From NCBI GenBank assembly GCA_031771865.1, contig JASISA010000019.1, positions 930,001 to 994,000 on the forward strand: a DNA stretch of 64,000 bases, read 5' to 3'. Shown here piece by piece: positions 39,287-50,460 of the stretch (positions within the stretch are counted from its first letter, which is position 1; the number at the start of each line of letters is the position of its first letter). The notes below the pieces were generated by a model, which was given only the letters and a program-made list of their open reading frames with translations, was not told the DNA's origin and ran no database searches. The stretch is from Nothophaeocryptopus gaeumannii. Lineage: Eukaryota; Ascomycota; Dothideomycetes; Mycosphaerellales; Mycosphaerellaceae. The position numbers and the translations under genes are program-made.

Positions 39287-39886
39287 TCAAACCTCCCCCG
39301 GAACCCTCACCAGCCTCTTCGCATTAACATAAACCGCCCGTCCCCTCCACTCCTCATCAAAAACATCAATAACCCCCACCGTCCAAGTCCCCTCCCTCAT
39401 CCCCGTAACGGCATCCAACTCCTTCGCCCTCGCAACAGCCTGTTCCCTCGTCCCATAACTATCATACAACCAATGCACCCTCCTCACATACCCCTTATGT
39501 CTCTCATCGAAACCCTCAAAAAACCGCTTCTCATACTGCGGACTCGGCGCGCCGCCAGCGATGATGAGTTTCCGGGCGTAGTAGATTTGGGCCATTTCGA
39601 GCCGGAGTTGGGATGAAGTTTGGAGGAGTGACGGGAGCCCGGTTTTGTTGGTGGAGGAGAGGGGTGGGGGTAGGGAGTCCACGTGGTAGCCGATGATTAG
39701 ATCTCGTAGTTCTCTGGGGAGGCGGAGAAGTGGGGATTGGTGGCGATTCAAATTGTGGAGTGCAGGATACATGTCTTTTGGTGACATGGCTGTTTCGCGA
39801 TGCAGTGTTTCTGGGGAGATGTTAAGAAATGGGTCGATGTGCTTTAAAGAGGTCTTGGTCATTGTTGATGTTGCCTGTTTGTTCAC
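39287..39886 (-). CDS. Small F-box-like (2EXR-type) fungal protein
   Basis: This is a single exon of 199 residues. Near residue 50 the motif SPLLRLPRELRDLIIGYHV matches the short fungal F-box-like 2EXR element (LLrLPrELRdmIy), which occurs in large lineage-specific families of Pezizomycotina. SLLQTSSQLRLEMAQIYYARK, the usual next helix (L..tc.q.r.E....yy), supports this. The C-terminal half has WLYDSYGTREQAVARAKEL and TWTVGVIDVFDEEWRGRAV. Function is unknown; a role in substrate recognition for ubiquitination is only suggested by the F-box resemblance. An alternative start is the Met nine codons in (MTKTSLKHIDPF). Confidence 0.75.
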   Translation of the reverse strand: MNKQATSTMTKTSLKHIDPFLNISPETLHRETAMSPKDMYPALHNLNRHQSPLLRLPRELRDLIIGYHVDSLPPPLSSTNKTGLPSLLQTSSQLRLEMAQIYYARKLIIAGGAPSPQYEKRFFEGFDERHKGYVRRVHWLYDSYGTREQAVARAKELDAVTGMREGTWTVGVIDVFDEEWRGRAVYVNAKRLVRVPGEV

Positions 39887-40504
39887 TCAGCGTTTGGACC
39901 GGATGAGCGTTTGAAGGTGTCGCGTGACCATTTACCATTGGTTCAATTTTCGAGTTCTGCGCCTGTTTGGGAAGGTAGGCACTTATGTGTATGTAGATGT
40001 TCACGTTCCTTCACAACTGACCACAATCGATGCTGTTAAAACGATCGATGCTGATGTCGTGGTAACGAGGAATGAGGGGGTGTTCTAGATCGACATCCTT
40101 CAGCCTCGGCTACCCATGGGACCATCGCCAGAGCGCAAACTCTAAAAATTTGGTCATATTCTCAGATATAGCATGTGATAATGCGTGATGCGCAGCAGAA
40201 TGTGTAGCGTGGGGATTTGAGCGATTGATACAGACTACGCCTTGCCAAGATGCCGCTCCCGCCAAGATTCTAGGATGTATGGAATGTGATCTGTCCATCA
40301 GTAATGCTGTCCCCTGTCGACAGTTGTGTAGATGATCAAGTGCGGAGAGGCAATGCTAGACGTGTGATTGTACCATTCGACTGCACCGTCGCCGAGCTAT
40401 CTTGAGCTAGTGCTGCAGTCCCTCTAAAGCCATCTATATCTAATGCATCTGTCAGTCATCATCTTCATCTATTCTCTGCAAATCTGTTATTGAACATTCG
40501 TTGC
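39887..40504. other. Intergenic, no supported gene
   Basis: This region lies upstream of the 2EXR-type gene and downstream of the Rdh54-like gene. I see AT-rich stretches and short frames only. Confidence 0.4.
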
Positions 40505-43366
40505 TCATGAACTCATCTTCGTCATGACGAAGCCAATGCGTCGACCGTCGTCGCGAATGACACTCTTCAGCGCATCGTCATCGATCGCTGTATCAACCAT
40601 GTTGAGATGTAACTCGTCCTCCTCATCTATGGCATCGATGTCAAGCCATTCTTCGTTGTCGGCCAAAGCTTTCTCCGCAGAGCGAGCAGTGTCGAAGTGC
40701 CTGTACTGCATTAAGCTGAGCATCTTTGCTCGTCCGAGAGAGTCCCTCGAGGACTTCTTGTTGCGTTGGATCTCGGCTTCTTGAGCATCCCGGCCGACTT
40801 CGGCTAGGGAAGCGAACACCATCTTAGGTTTGTGCACCTCATCGTCTTCGTCCAAATCCAGCGTCTCGATATTGTCCTCGTTGAGTGTGGCAAGATCGTT
40901 CCTCGCAGCCTTCCCTTCTTCCTCCGCGGGTGCAGTAGTTGGCAGTCCGTTGCCACCACACTCGCATCCGAGCAAATTGTGCGTCTGGCATTTATCATCT
41001 TCGTCAAGCGTGAAGAGGTCGCGCAGTTCAGCCTGCGTGAAACCGCTGGTAGCAGATTTGCCATCGACTATGCTATCAGACAGACCAGTCTTGGCGACCT
41101 GGCGCTGGTAGATCTTTTCGTCTATGGCGCCCTGGGTGAGCAGGCGATAGATGAAGCATGGTCGCTTCTGGCCATCTCGATGAATCCGAGCCATCGCTTG
41201 CAGATCTGTCGCGGGATTCCAGTCCAGATCGAAAAGAATGAGTCGCGATGCGCCAATCAGATTGATGCCAACGCCGCCTGCTTTGGCGGAGAGCAAGAAG
41301 ACGAAGGCGTTGTTCTGAGACGACTTGTTGAATTGATCGACCAGACCCTGTCGCTTGCCATTCGGTGTAGAACCATCGAGACGGATGAACGACATGCTGA
41401 GAGACTTCAGAAGGGCAGCAAGGATGTCCATGGTAGAAGTGTAATTGCTGATGAGAACCACCTTCTCGTCCGTGTTGGTTTGGATCTTGAACAGCAACTG
41501 ATCAAGCACTTGCAACTTACCACTGGCACCTGGCGAGCTGAGGAGTTGACGCGGGCACTCCTCGAAAAGCTGTGGTCTTTTGATTTCTTCACCCTTTGCG
41601 CCCTTCTGCAGAAGGAGCTTAGGACTGTTGCAGACCTTCTTCAGTATCATGATCATTTCGAGTATCGACGTCCCAGCATTCATTTCGGTCAGGAAGGTCT
41701 GGGAGCCAATGATCGCTCGATACACAGTCTTCTGAGCTTCTGTTGGTCTGCAGAAGACGACGTATTCAGTCTTCGGCGGCAGGTACTTCGCAAGGATGTC
41801 AGCCGTCCTACGCAGAATGAATTTCTTTGTGAGCTCTGAGAGCTCTGCGCTGCGAGCTTCGCCTTTCTCCAGGACTTCGGCAGGTGCGCCGGGTTGCTGA
41901 CTCTTGGATATTGGGTCCGCAAACTCCTTCTTGAAGGTAGCCCACTTGCTTATGATACTAGGATTCACAAGGTCGACCATCACGAAGAACTCGTTGAGAT
42001 CGTTCTGGACAGGCGTGCCACTCAGAATAATCCGGCGGTTAGTGTTCAAGCTCTTGATGGCGTTAGCAGCCTTGTTCTTCTCGGACTTGAGGCGATGGCC
42101 CTCGTCACAGATTACAGTGTCGATGTTCGCATCTTGCAGCTGAGCCTTGACTTTCGTGAGCTTCTCGTAGCCAATGATCATGACCTGGTAAGCCTTTCCC
42201 TTCGTGAAGTCGGTCAGTCGCATCTTCTTGTCGTTCTCTGCAATGAACACGCCGATTCGTTCAGGGCCTAGCCATTTCCGAAACTCCTTCTGCCAATTCT
42301 TGATGAGCCCAACGGGACAGACTATGAGGGCTTTCTTAGCCACAGGGCCGTCTTCGAAGACGGGATTTTGTTTTAGCAATGTCCAGACCAGAGTGATGGT
42401 CTGGAGAGTTTTGCCGAGACCCATCTCGTCTGCAAGGATGGCGCCTTCGCCGTCGTAGTCTTTCAGACCCATTACGCACTCGTAGAGAAATGCAACGCCG
42501 TCTCGCTGATGCGGGCGTAGTTGCCTCGCCAGAAGAGGATCAACAACAACGTCAACGATGCTTTTGCCCTTCGGTGCACTGGGCGGCCGCTTCATGACTA
42601 GAGCGCCTTCAGCGTCCGGATCGTGCCTTGCCGTGGGCTTCCTGATATCCTTCGGTGGTGCTTGCAAGCTTTTGTCCAGTAGCGGAGCCTTGAACTTCTC
42701 CTTGCTGGCTTTCGTGGTGGCCATGGGGTTGACTAAGCGTTCCTTCTGGGTTTCGGCGAGCTTCTTATGCTTTAACTGGGTCTTTGCAGACACTCGGTTG
42801 ACCTCGTCAATCTCCTTAAGCTTCGGCGGAGGTGCACTCTTCATGTTCCCAAGGAACGGTCGACCAGCGAGATAGTCTGCTTTCGTGATCATGGACTCGA
42901 CTTCGATTTCCCTGCCACCAATTGAAAGCTCTGAGCCGACCATAAGAGCTCCTTTGTGGGCTCCGCGGCCCAGCTCTTTGCCAGAGATGTCTTGCAGAGT
43001 GAGAGCAGAGCCACGGACGGAGAGCACACCATCACCATCCCAGATCTTGTTCTTCTTCATCGTGAACTTTCGCCACAACACAGTGAAGTAGCTCTCCACA
43101 ACATTGTCGGACTGAGAACTGGATTGGGAGGATCCATTGGTCGTAACCGGAGCCAGCGGTTTTCGGAATCCTGGCGGTTGAAACTTTTGCGATAGTATTG
43201 GCTGCTTCTTCAGTACGTTCGCCGCGGCTAGGGTGGCCTCGATGCGATCATCACCGTTCCCTTCGTGGCTGATGCGCCGCTTCTTGGGTGGCGGCTCGCT
43301 GCTGAAATGGTGTGACGGCTGCGTCTCGGGCTTCTTGACCAATGTCGGTCGCTTGAAGGGCTTCAT
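40505..43366 (-). CDS. RDH54: Snf2-family DNA translocase, Rdh54/Tid1 (RAD54B) type
   Basis: This is a single exon of 953 residues. The N-terminal domain SYFTVLWRKFTMKKNKIWDG (about residues 90-110) is typical of Rdh54/RAD54B and absent from Rad54. The Snf2 ATPase follows: LRPHQRDGVAFLYECVMG, Walker A DEMGLGKTLQT, motif II ICDEGHRLKSE, motif III ILSGTPVQNDLNEFF, then helicase lobe 2 with RLDGSTPNGKRQGLVDQF, LLSAKAGGVGINLIGASRL and QAMARIHRDGQKR. A CQTHNLLGCEC segment near residue 790 is also a family trait. Rdh54 works with Rad51 and Dmc1 in homologous recombination and removes Rad51 from duplex DNA. The length agrees with fungal orthologues. Recent paralogue Rad54 is less likely because of the N-terminal domain. 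Confidence 0.92.
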   Translation of the reverse strand: MKPFKRPTLVKKPETQPSHHFSSEPPPKKRRISHEGNGDDRIEATLAAANVLKKQPILSQKFQPPGFRKPLAPVTTNGSSQSSSQSDNVVESYFTVLWRKFTMKKNKIWDGDGVLSVRGSALTLQDISGKELGRGAHKGALMVGSELSIGGREIEVESMITKADYLAGRPFLGNMKSAPPPKLKEIDEVNRVSAKTQLKHKKLAETQKERLVNPMATTKASKEKFKAPLLDKSLQAPPKDIRKPTARHDPDAEGALVMKRPPSAPKGKSIVDVVVDPLLARQLRPHQRDGVAFLYECVMGLKDYDGEGAILADEMGLGKTLQTITLVWTLLKQNPVFEDGPVAKKALIVCPVGLIKNWQKEFRKWLGPERIGVFIAENDKKMRLTDFTKGKAYQVMIIGYEKLTKVKAQLQDANIDTVICDEGHRLKSEKNKAANAIKSLNTNRRIILSGTPVQNDLNEFFVMVDLVNPSIISKWATFKKEFADPISKSQQPGAPAEVLEKGEARSAELSELTKKFILRRTADILAKYLPPKTEYVVFCRPTEAQKTVYRAIIGSQTFLTEMNAGTSILEMIMILKKVCNSPKLLLQKGAKGEEIKRPQLFEECPRQLLSSPGASGKLQVLDQLLFKIQTNTDEKVVLISNYTSTMDILAALLKSLSMSFIRLDGSTPNGKRQGLVDQFNKSSQNNAFVFLLSAKAGGVGINLIGASRLILFDLDWNPATDLQAMARIHRDGQKRPCFIYRLLTQGAIDEKIYQRQVAKTGLSDSIVDGKSATSGFTQAELRDLFTLDEDDKCQTHNLLGCECGGNGLPTTAPAEEEGKAARNDLATLNEDNIETLDLDEDDEVHKPKMVFASLAEVGRDAQEAEIQRNKKSSRDSLGRAKMLSLMQYRHFDTARSAEKALADNEEWLDIDAIDEEDELHLNMVDTAIDDDALKSVIRDDGRRIGFVMTKMSS

Positions 43367-44016
43367 GGTCGGTGCTGTTCACGAGTCTGTGGAAGAGATG
43401 TGATGTCGACGCTGAACGGAGTTGGCAGCAGAGGAAAGACGCGTCTCGCGTTTTCTTGGCATCGCGCGAGAAGCGGGTCCAGCTCGACTTCCCGTGACAT
43501 CGCGTTGCTCTTCCCTCACCACAAGCCCCCATCGTCGACGTTGATATGAGTTCCGCGTTCTACGACCATGCATACAGCATCATCGCGGCGACAACAGCAT
43601 GTCCGAAAGCATGCCAGCTTGGAGGCACCGAATGTCTCTCCCGACTTCGGCCATCGACTGCCGGCACCGAAGACTCCATGGATGAGCACGCAAGCTGTAT
43701 CCTGGTCACTTCGTATCCTTCTCCTGGACGAGGAACCGCTGGATCATCCTGTTCGCAACTTTCCTGCAACGAATAGCGGAAGATTGGGGCAGGAAAGCAG
43801 TGAAGATGGCACGACAGCAGCCTTTCGAGTTTCAGCGTTCGGCTGCAGGAAGCATTGGCCCCACTATCCACAGAGCTGACACCGACACTCCTCCAAAGCT
43901 AAGTTGTATCCTTTCCTTTACGTCTATCTATACCAATTTGCTATAATCAAGAGTCAAGAGTCAAGAATCAAGCCGCAGTCAACTATCTCCCACAGAGACA
44001 AACAGCAACAGCAACC
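43367..44016. other. Intergenic, divergent promoters of Rdh54-like and cupin genes
   Basis: These 650 bp lie between two outward-facing start codons. Open frames on both strands near 43560-43880 are of similar length (103 codons each) and look like chance. Just before the cupin ATG there is a short repeat (caagagtcaagagtcaagaa). Confidence 0.45.
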
Positions 44017-44592
44017 ATGGCAGGCCTCGTCTCAGTCCCAGACGTCGACATCAACTTCGTCCCAGCAAAAGCCGGTGAGACCTTCAAACTAGGTCCACTA
44101 ACCTGCCGTATCATGGAAGACGGGTCTCGCACGGGTAAGAAAACACACCCCTCAACCCATCAATATCACCACCACTAACTCCCCTCTCAAGACCACCGTC
44201 TCGGCACAGCAGAGCTCATCATGCCACCCATGACCCCCGGCCCGCCACCGCACTGGCACGAGATGCACGACGAGACTTTCTTCGTCACCCAAGGCACAGT
44301 GCGGTTCCACGTCCCAGACACCTCAGCAGAGGGCAAAGACAAGAAAATCGTCGACGCCAAGGCGGGTGACTACGTCGTGGTTCCCATTCGGGCTCCTCAC
44401 ACTTTCTCAAACCCACATAACGAGGAGGCCAGAATCTTCTTTACGACCACGCCTTCGTTCTACATCAACTACTTCAAATTGTTGAGTCAGTTAGCGAAAC
44501 CGGATCAGCCTGTACCTGCGGAGGTGAATATGCAGGCTATGGCTATGTTTGCTACGATTTTGGCGGATAAGAAACCGAGGAAGCCCGAATAA
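44017..44592 (+). CDS. Single-domain cupin protein
   Basis: The two exons, 44017-44134 and 44192-44592, are joined across a 57-bp intron with GTAAGA donor and CTCAAG acceptor; 172 residues. Cupin motif 1 reads GPPPHWHEMHDETFFVTQG, giving the metal ligands His, His and Glu in the form HWHEMHDE. Motif 2 reads GDYVVVPIRAPHTFSNPHN with the third His. The splice joins EDGSRT to DHRLGTAELIMPP. Such small cupins include quercetinase-like dioxygenases, isomerases and storage-type proteins, and the reaction cannot be told. No signal peptide is seen, so it is probably cytosolic. Confidence 0.88.
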
Positions 44593-45625
44593 ATGAGAGT
44601 TGATGGAAAAGCTTGGGCTGGGGAAAATAGACTACCTGACTGGAATACATACATACCCTTTCTCTCTGCGGCTTTCCATCCGAGCACACAACTCTCGTAA
44701 TCCCAAGATGATTCGCAACAGCGCTCCGCCGCTTGCGGCTTCAGCAAGTCGCATCCGTCCGAGGCGATCTTGCCGAGACATTTGAGTCCCTACGCGCTCT
44801 TACCGCCGCCAAGCCATATATCGCATGGCATTCGTATGCGTGCCGATGCATCAATCTAACACCCTCACTCGCCGAGGTGCTTCGCCATGTTGGCCTTCTC
44901 GCTTGGAGACATCGATGACCTGCTTGCAGCCACGCTAACCGGACACAGTGTGACAGGCATGTGCTACCACAGCAACCCTTGCAATGAGATGCATTGCACG
45001 CGCAGGCACCCGTGTCGCTCTGATTGAGAAATTGTGATTCGGACGTTGCTCCGACTACACAAGATATCCATGGCAGCGAAAGATGGATTCGATGCCAGTT
45101 CTGGAAATAGATCGCGTGAGATACTTTGGCGAGATATCTGCCGAGGGCATCGGCATCACGTGCGATGCGATCGAAGCGACCTTGCCGCTGAGTCCAGCAG
45201 TGATCCGATACAATCAGCTACATCTGCAAGAAGCCTCGCGTAGGCCTCAGCCATCAGTGTCTCATCTTGAACCGACAAGCCAGCGCACTACCAAGGTGAG
45301 AGTCGCGCCCCTCGTCGTAATATGGCGGCAAGCGCGGTATTCAAATCAAAGTTTCGTTTACCTGCATGAAAGAAGCGGCACCGCAAAAGCTTTTCGCAAA
45401 CTGGTGTACATGATGCACAACCGCGGCGATGACGCCGTGAAGACTGCTCAGCATGATGCGGACTGGAAGGCGAAATGCTGATCTTTAACTTTCGTCTGTC
45501 TGCATTAGCAAGCGGCATCTCATACCGACAATGGCAGCTACAGCGGCCTCAACGAGTCATGACCACCAGCCAGCAACCACGAGGACAGCGCGCGCAGAGT
45601 ACCACTAGACTGCTAGCTGTTACTC
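44593..45625. other. Mostly empty; one doubtful plus-strand frame
   Basis: A 132-codon plus-strand frame (45083-45481, MDSMPVLEIDRVRYFG) is the longest here. It resembles no family I know, and nothing else supports it. The remainder shows no gene, RNA or repeat. Confidence 0.3.
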
Positions 45626-46216
45626 TCATGCTCCCAATGCCTTGCCGACCAATGCTTTTGCATCGTCGGTCATTGGAATCTGCAGCGCCATGTCCTGTCC
45701 TTGTTTGGACATCTTGACCCACGTCTTCCTGAGTATGTTGATCATCTTCTCCTCATCATGCTTATCTTTGAACTCTTCAAACTGATCATCAAGAAAGACC
45801 AGACAAGCAACATCTTCGAGGACTTGTACCTCCTCTTCACCCTGCTTGAGACCTTCCTTTGCAATCAAAGCTCCACATCTTCTACGCTCTTCTTCCGAAT
45901 AGTGGCACTCACCCAGTATCTGCTCGACGAGCTGGGCTTGCCGCTTCTTGAGGTGCGTCCTCCATGTGTGGTAGCCGATCTTGGTCATGGGATACGATGC
46001 ACGCGGCACCTCCCATCTGCGAAAGTGCTGCCCTGCGACGGCAAGCTTCAGTGCGTCTGAGGCATCGGGTGCCCGCTTCTCGAGATAGCTCTCCATCTTC
46101 TGAGAGTAATGCGTCTCGTATGGTATCTGCTCGCCGTTGGCGGTGGTATGCTTGTTGGGATCCTCATCATGCGCCTCGTAGATCTTCTTGCGGGCTTGCT
46201 CATACTTGCTGGACAT
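45626..46216 (-). CDS. DUF4202 family protein
   Basis: This is a single exon of 196 residues, the usual length of the family. It starts MSSKYEQARKKIYEAHDEDP and continues with the diagnostic blocks ALKLAVAGQHFRRWEVPR, YPMTKIGYHTWRTHLKKR, LEDVACLVFLDDQFEEF and KHDEEKMINILRKTWVKMS. The conserved His, Arg-Arg-Trp, Glu-Asp and His-Asp-Glu-Glu residues suggest an HD-like metal-binding helical protein. Members occur in bacteria and fungi, but no activity is established. It is probably cytosolic. The ATG context and complete conserved ends support the given limits. Confidence 0.92.
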   Translation of the reverse strand: MSSKYEQARKKIYEAHDEDPNKHTTANGEQIPYETHYSQKMESYLEKRAPDASDALKLAVAGQHFRRWEVPRASYPMTKIGYHTWRTHLKKRQAQLVEQILGECHYSEEERRRCGALIAKEGLKQGEEEVQVLEDVACLVFLDDQFEEFKDKHDEEKMINILRKTWVKMSKQGQDMALQIPMTDDAKALVGKALGA

Positions 46217-47301
46217 ATTGCACTGCGATTGAAAGCCTCGATGGTTGTGCTATGCTTCCAGATGTTCATGTGCTTGCTGTGGCATCGACTCAACAACCCG
46301 GGTGATAAGCAGCTCCAGATCATGCCTGTCGCCATTGGTTCGCGGCATTAAGGTTAGACTTCCGGATCGATCGCCGAACCCTGCTAGCGTAGCCCATGAC
46401 GCACGTCGCCTCGAACCTCCCTTGCTGGTTTCTTTGCAGAGCCTCCGAGGCCCAGGTACAATCCTGTTCTGCCAGTTAGTATATTAATGTCTCGCTTTTT
46501 ATCGCACTTCTACGGAAGTCACAACGATTATACAAACAAACAAATACCTATTGTAGAATCTTCGAGACCCCCTCTATCGAATGAGGTATATAGCTTGCCT
46601 AATGAACTTTGCCGTGGATCGCAGCTGGCGCTGCAAGGTAGGCTGATATTTGGCTGACCGGCAAAGAGGAGAGGATTATAATTCTACCGGACCTTGCTCC
46701 GGGGATTCTGGCACCGCCTTTCGCGGCTGCTGTGAAAAGACAGAGTTGTTCCTGCAGACAAGGAGCACCTTCATGCCCAGCATCGCGATGAGGGAGCCAC
46801 AGTGTGATGGACGCGGCTGCTGCAACGAACCGCCGCAGCACACGACGGGGACGGGGAGCAGCTTCCGCCATCACAAATGATACTATCTGGACTGTCATGT
46901 CATGCTGCAGTGGGACCGGTTCGCCGCCCTACAACCTTGCCAGACAGAACAGCCAATGTGTGGATGGCTCAGTGCTCTTTAGGTAATGGAGTCATCGAAA
47001 CCAGCAGCTTCTCACGCCTCTGCGACCGGACGGCAGTGACGGTACGGTCCCTCACAATGCTAGGCACCATGCGGGCAACCACATACGATACTTTGACGAC
47101 TCTCTTGCTCTATTCTTCCCTGCGCCGCTCGGAAAGCTGCCTCTTCTTATTTGCTCCTTTGTGCTTTGCTTGCGCTCGTATAATGGGCGGCTGTCTGGCT
47201 TGTTAAGTATGCGAACGTTGCTCTTTCTCTGAAGCTTTCCCCTGGGTAGAACTACTTCTCTGTACCTCACTTGTTCTACTTTCACTTGTTCCTTCCAAGG
47301 C
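46217..47301. other. Intergenic, promoter of MFS gene and of DUF4202 gene
   Basis: These are 1.1 kb between divergent genes. AT-rich sequence at 46490-46560 (caaacaaacaaa) and several short frames were seen, none with protein character. The last 100 bp are pyrimidine-rich leader of the transporter gene. Confidence 0.4.
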
Positions 47302-48927
47302 ATGGCGGACACGACGCAGGCCACTGGCGGCAAGTGGCAGCAACAATCAACGACCGACACCCCGCCCCTCTCCTCAGACTCTTCCCTTCACGAGAAACAA
47401 GATGATGCCGACACGCTGGACTTCGAACCGAACGATAGACGAAACCCCTATAATTGGAGTCCCGCTCGAAAATGGCTGGTGGCAGCACCCTTCCTGATCG
47501 CGGCTCTCCTCCTCCCCATGAACGGAACTTCACCTACCATCGCCGCTGATCAACTGGATGCCGCTTTCAACGTCAAAGACACGGCAACATTCACCAACAG
47601 CTACTGGATAGTCACCAGCTGGAGTCTTGGTGGAGCCGTCTTCACACTTTTCGGACTTGCCTTGCTGGAGGACCTTGGAGTCAGATGGGGTTTCCATGCC
47701 TTCTATGTCATCTTCCTACTCATGATGATTGGGCAAGCAGCAGCCCAAAACTATGCCACTTTGGTTGTGACCCGGTTCTTCGGTGGAGGATGCGCCAATA
47801 TACTCGCCAATACGATCTCCATCGTCATTCCGGACCTGTGGGAGGGCGCAGCAGCAAGGAGTCTTCCTGTCACAGTCTACATCCTACTGTATCTTGAGGG
47901 AAACACTCTCGGTCCGGTTGTTTTCGCCGCTGTGCCAGAGTTTCTTCACAGCTGGAGATGGTAAGTCAAGATCACCGTCAAACACTATCAGCACAACGCT
48001 AACATTCCCAGGATCTTCATCATCCAAGTAATCGTCTACGCCGCTGTCTTCCTCATCGACCTCATAATCGTCCGCGAAACCCGTCGACCCATCGTCCTTC
48101 GCCGCGAACTGAGGGAACACGCCAACCAAGCCCGCAAGCAAGGCATCTCCCAAGAAGCGCTCAAGTCACGGTCCCTCAAAGAAACCGTGGCCAACCTCTC
48201 CCACAGTGTCAAAGAGGCCACTGTGAGGCCAGCCCAATTCTTCTTCACCCAACTTATCGTCTTCGCCTGCACGCTCTGGTCCGCTTTCGCTTTGGCGAAC
48301 GTCTTCATCCTCACCCAATCCGTCGAGCAAGTCTTCACTGCAACCTACAACTGGTCGGCTTACCAATGCGGTCTTGTTCAATCTGCCGTGGCGATCGGTA
48401 TCGCACTTTCCTTCTTCGCCTTGATATATGGAAAATACCTGTATCTGGCTTCCGCGAATCGAAACACAGAACGACCGGGTCATCCAATCCCTGAAGCTCG
48501 CGTGTACGTGGCGATTGTCGGGGCGCTTGTTCAGACGGCGGGGATGTTTGTTTATGGCTGGACGGCTTCTCCTAACATCCACTGGATCGCACCTGCTATC
48601 GGGCTGGGTATGATTGGGTTTGGTATTGCGGTTGTAGTCACGACAATTGTTGACTACATTACCGATGCTTTCGCTACGCAGGATGGGAAAAGTTATGTCG
48701 GGTCAGCCATCAGCGCAATCGCGTGCGGAGAGAACATCCTCGCCGCTGCGCTACCACTCAGTTCCGCATCGATGTATACTAACCTCGGGTTTCATTGGGC
48801 GAGTTCGTTGCTGGGGTTTATCGCGTTGGTGTTGGCGTTGATTCCGATTATAATTGTTTGGAAGGGCAGGTATTTAAGGGAGAGGAGTCCGTTCATGGCG
48901 AGTGGGAGGGAGGTCGACACTGCATGA
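47302..48927 (+). CDS. Major facilitator superfamily transporter (DHA1-like)
   Basis: Two exons, 47302-47960 and 48012-48927 (51-bp intron, GTAAGT donor, TTCCCAG acceptor), give 524 residues. A hydrophilic N-terminus ends with RRNPYNWSPARKWLVAAPF, the typical P-x-N-W-s element just before helix 1 of fungal drug:H+ antiporters. Successive membrane helices include FLIAALLLPMNGTSPTIAA, FYVIFLLMMIGQAAAQNYA and, in the second half, FFFTQLIVFACTLWSAFALA and IIIVWKGRYLRE at the end. RFFGGGCANILANTISIVI carries the motif C-type pattern region. The splice joins HSWRW to IFIIQVIVYA. The likely role is export of toxins, metabolites or polyamines at the plasma membrane; the substrate is unknown. Confidence 0.9.
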
Positions 48928-49135
48928 TGAAAAAAGCGTTTCTGCGTTTCTGAAGGGAAAATCATACAAGCGATGGAGTTTTTGATGGTGATGGGAAAGA
49001 CTTGGGACGAATGAAGCATGACATGATTATTAAAGATTTATATAATATAAAAAGCGACAGATAGCTTAGGCACTGCAAGGCGGGCGAGCGGGTGTTCTAA
49101 ACATCAAGCAAACCGAATCAACAACATCAACCTCT

Positions 49136-49746
49136 TCACACCTTTGGCCATCCCGGCGCTCCATGCGCTGCCAGCTCTTTATTCGTCCCTTCCCACAACT
49201 CATCAAAAAGTTTATGATCATTGCTCTCCTTCGTCCCCTTCACAAAATTCCCATACGGCTCATAATACGCTCCATTCTTAACGTTGGCCTTCGGGGCTGT
49301 CGCACACCACAGTCCAGTCTCGGCTCCTCGACCGGTGTCGATGCCTTGAGAAAACTAATAACGGCGTACTCGGAATTTTCACGAGCCCCGAAGCACCGTC
49401 TTGTTTCCCCCAGAGATCGGTTTTCACGACGCCGGGTTGGTGGGAGGTTGTGAGGATCCCGGGGTAGGATTGAGCGAGTTGACGGGAAAGAGGAGGTTGG
49501 TGAGTTTCAGAATGCGCGCATAGAATATCTAAAATAGATGTTCGAGCGGGATTGTGCGGGATGAGGTGTTTGATGAAGGAGGCGCCTATGCCTGCGTTGC
49601 CTAGTGGAAGATGAGATATTAGTATTTATAGGGAGTTGGACGAAGGGAGTGGAGTTGGTGAGGCTTGAATTACCACCTGTCACGACACGAGAACGACTTT
49701 GCCGCTCAAGTCTGGAATGTCGACGGGCTGGGTTGAAACCGCCCAT
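49136..49746 (-). pseudogene. Eroded short-chain dehydrogenase relic
   Basis: Read on the minus strand from an ATG at 49746, pieces of one SDR appear in order but in different frames. First come MGGFNPA, then DIPDLSGKVVLV in a shifted frame, then VVTGGNAGIGASFIKHLIPH across what looks like a former intron (GTAATT to CCACTAG, about 49635-49680). Next is a large gap where the Rossmann middle and the YxxxK site should be, then SYPGILTTSHQPGVVKTDLWG, and at the end LWCATAPKANVKNGAYYEPYG and HGAPGWPKV with a stop at 49136. This is the order of fungal retinol-dehydrogenase-like SDRs (about 330 residues). The catalytic core is deleted, so the relic is non-functional. Confidence 0.75.
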
Positions 49747-50460
49747 GTTGATGTGTCTGTACGGTTTTTTCGATGCGCAGGTAGTGTGTGTCCGGTAAGC
49801 TTGTCTGTTGGAAGGTGGTTCTGTTGATGCGGAATGCTGGTTACCGCTCAGTTTCACTCATTTCCTGACATGAAGGAGTTGAATAGATATGACGGCCGGG
49901 AGCGGACAAACATGATAAAGCCTCAAGAACGTTGTGTTGTAATCCATTCCGGCGCCTTCAAGACTCTGGGATCTATCCATGTTGCTGACATATTCACCAG
50001 GGAAGAATATCGCCATGCCCTTCCAATATCAGTAATCACATCAGCTTAGATGGCACAACCGGTGCGACCATCATGCCGTGTCCATGAGCGACACTCTCCA
50101 GTATTAGGTGTCTGCCCACCACATACCCCTCAAGAGATCTAGCTGTACCACATAGTACTCGGCTGACGAGAAGAAGTCGATGAAGTGCGATAAACGGAGT
50201 GGGCGAAGTGGAGGTGGAGCAATCGATGCCAGCAGCGCCAAGAGAAGTCCGTCCGAGTTTACGCGCATCTACCCTTCCCTTGCTGTTTCTCTGTATTTTG
50301 TCTGCGATTGATTCATGTATCCCTATTCCTGCACGAGAGCAATAGCATCCAACACACAGTGTTTATCAATGAGCGTATGCAATACTCTTATACCATCTGA
50401 GCGAACCCCTTCCAATCAATACTCTGCCCTTCCATCCTCACAAATCTGACTGCTTCCTGG
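49747..50460. other. Intergenic, no supported gene
   Basis: No protein-like frame, RNA gene or repeat was recognised between the dehydrogenase relic and the mosaic region to the right. Confidence 0.35.

Noticed and set aside
40832..41839. 335-codon plus-strand frame opposite the Rdh54-like gene
   Set aside because: It is fully antisense to conserved helicase motifs and has no family pattern of its own.
43560..43880. Two opposing 103-codon frames between the Rdh54-like and cupin genes
   Set aside because: They are mirror frames on opposite strands, neither with protein character; the region is better explained as two divergent promoters.
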